Below are positions 63,132 to 64,000 of a DNA stretch of 64,000 nt, one piece after another. How positions within the stretch are numbered: position 1 is the stretch's first letter; each line of letters starts with the position of its first letter. Where the stretch lies: assembly GCA_037482215.1 (NCBI GenBank), contig CP148074.1:2790001-2854000 (forward strand), read 5' to 3'. The translations under genes were made by a program, and so were the position numbers. Below the pieces are notes generated by a model that was not told the origin of the DNA, ran no database searches, and saw only the letters and a list, made by a program, of their open reading frames with translations. Source of the DNA: Pseudomonas mendocina. Lineage in GTDB: Bacteria; Pseudomonadota; Gammaproteobacteria; Pseudomonadales; Pseudomonadaceae.

Positions 63132-63917
63132 ATGAGCCAATCCATCGACCCAGTCGTGCTGCTGGAATACCCTCACGACGGTGTCGCCGTCGTGCGCATC
63201 AGCCGCCCCGAAGCAAAAAACGCACTGAACTCGGCCGTCCGCCATCAACTGGCTGAACATTTCCGTGCGCTCGCTCAACGCAACGATATCCGCGCCATCG
63301 TCCTGACCGGCGGCGAGCAGTTCTTCGTTGCAGGTGCTGATATTAAAGAGTTTGCCAGCGCATCGCCGATCGAGATGTATGGTCGCCACACAGAATTGCT
63401 GTGGGCGCCTATCGCACAGTGCCCGAAACCCGTTATTGCTGCCGTAAACGGCTTTGCCCTGGGCGGCGGCTGTGAGCTGGCAATGCACTGCGACATCATC
63501 GTGGCCGGTGAATCCGCCCGCTTTGCCCAACCTGAAGTCAAACTCGGTTTGATGCCTGGAGCTGGCGGCACTCAACGCCTGATCCGCGCTGTAGGTAAAT
63601 TCCAGGCCATGCGCATTGCTTTGACTGGCTGCATGGTTAAAGCCCCTGAAGCCCTGGCCATTGGCATGGTCAGTGAAGTGGTTGCGGACGATCAAACGCT
63701 CAACCGCGCCCTGGAACTGGCTAGCGAAATCGCTGCCCTGCCGCCACTGGCCGTGCAACAGATCAAAGAAGTGATGCTGGCTGGCGCCGACCTGCCGCTG
63801 GACAGCGCCCTGACACTGGAGCGTAAAGCCTTCCAGCTGCTGTTTGACTCTGCTGATCAGAAAGAAGGCGCTGCCGCTTTCTTCGAAAAGCGCAAACCTA
63901 CTTATCGCGGGGAGTAA
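63132..63917 (+). CDS. enoyl-CoA hydratase
   Basis: 261-aa crotonase-fold enzyme that hydrates trans-2-enoyl-CoA. The oxyanion-hole segments are QFFVAGADIKEFA and NGFALGGGCELAMHCD, the latter with the first catalytic Glu. The second catalytic Glu is expected near LGLMPGAGGTQRL. GGAG lies ahead of the ATG. The next gene begins three bases after its stop, so the two are co-transcribed in a beta-oxidation-type operon. Confidence 0.92.
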   Translation: MSQSIDPVVLLEYPHDGVAVVRISRPEAKNALNSAVRHQLAEHFRALAQRNDIRAIVLTGGEQFFVAGADIKEFASASPIEMYGRHTELLWAPIAQCPKPVIAAVNGFALGGGCELAMHCDIIVAGESARFAQPEVKLGLMPGAGGTQRLIRAVGKFQAMRIALTGCMVKAPEALAIGMVSEVVADDQTLNRALELASEIAALPPLAVQQIKEVMLAGADLPLDSALTLERKAFQLLFDSADQKEGAAAFFEKRKPTYRGE

Positions 63918-63919
63918 GC

Positions 63920-64000
63920 ATGGCCCGTTCAATCAATATCATGGGTTTGGTCGGTACTGGCGTAATGGGCGCGGGTATTGCCCAAATCGCAGCACAGGCC
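63920..64000 (+). CDS. 3-hydroxyacyl-CoA dehydrogenase (3' truncated by window end)
   Basis: The first 27 codons are present. INIMGLVGTGVMGAGIAQIA is the NAD-binding Rossmann motif GxGxMGxGIA of 3-hydroxyacyl-CoA dehydrogenases (PaaH/FadB-like). GGGGAG lies six bases before the ATG. It would carry out the step after the hydratase. Confidence 0.85.
   Translation, partial: MARSINIMGLVGTGVMGAGIAQIAAQA

Noticed and set aside
1..64000. tRNA, rRNA or prophage genes
   Set aside because: None recognised on either strand; the only complete transposon-type element is the IS3 copy.

Overview
The window is chromosomal DNA of a Pseudomonas-type gammaproteobacterium. This rests on a complete benABCD-catBCA benzoate/catechol pathway with an XylS-family BenR, a ped/exa-type periplasmic quinoprotein ethanol-oxidation cluster, a mod operon next to a Dnr-like regulator, Pseudomonas-style REP palindromes (GCGGCTAAAGCCGCTCCTAC type) and an attC-like site of the Pseudomonas type. 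The species cannot be named from the sequence.

Layout. 1-3.8 kb: the 3' part of an NtaA/SnaA/DszA-type flavin monooxygenase followed by a metQ-metN-metI-like importer, a likely sulfur/methionine module. 3.9-6.3 kb: an AT-richer island with all genes on the minus strand. Integron-type attC-like sites flank or abut small genes: a 62-aa protein, a caspase/CHAT-like cysteine peptidase, an RDD membrane protein and a double zinc-ribbon/glycine-zipper protein. No integrase is in the window. 6.3-8.9 kb: repeats, a LysE exporter and a lytic-transglycosylase lipoprotein. 8.9-16.3 kb: benR, benABCD and catBCA on one strand; a BenR-type direct repeat lies upstream of benA and a MITE-like element abuts benR. 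16.9-19.6 kb: mesX, mesD and a flavin reductase, an oxygen-dependent, folate-independent methionine synthase module. 19.7-26.5 kb: a CPA1 antiporter, two hypotheticals, a complete IS3-family element (23090-24401), a GGDEF cyclase and a decayed SsuC/TauC permease. 26.8-37.2 kb: an MCP, an ExaC/PedI aldehyde dehydrogenase, a SoxYZ-like/FCSD-like pair, and a large MHYT hybrid kinase followed by an HD-GYP response regulator that is frameshifted inside the GYP motif. 37.4-53.1 kb: an Ig-like secreted protein, a ClpP-like peptidase, a lanthanide-type quinoprotein dehydrogenase, a Tat phospholipase C, substrate-binding proteins, a WYL regulator with a nearby unannotated 33-codon membrane ORF, a zinc metallohydrolase/EthD/SoxYZ/SBP/cytochrome c operon split by a tandem REP array, a Ca-type quinoprotein dehydrogenase and a pentapeptide protein. 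53.1-59.3 kb: modABC, a Dnr-like regulator, aqpZ, an M23 peptidase, YegP and a lipoprotein. 59.4-64 kb: an AAHS transporter, acyl-CoA dehydrogenase, IclR regulator, enoyl-CoA hydratase and the start of a 3-hydroxyacyl-CoA dehydrogenase, resembling a dicarboxylate (dca-like) beta-oxidation locus.

How it works together. Benzoate is dihydroxylated, rearomatised to catechol and ortho-cleaved in one gene block. Ethanol and other short alcohols would be oxidised in the periplasm by either of two PQQ enzymes, with Asp-Phe-Asp (lanthanide-type) or Asp-Phe-Ser (Ca-type) at the active site. Electrons would pass to the c-type cytochrome, and the aldehyde dehydrogenase would finish the oxidation. The three alcohol-oxidation promoters share an 18-bp dyad (CTACTnCCwwGGnAGTAG). 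An Anr/Dnr box sits between modA and the Dnr-like gene, and a repeated dyad sits at both promoters flanking the IclR gene.

The most novel-looking parts are the caspase-like gene in the attC-bearing island, the shared dyad tying together the quinoprotein relay genes, and the BrxR/CapW-like WYL regulator with its operator palindrome and tiny membrane ORF. All functions are inferred by reading the sequence; no database search was possible.
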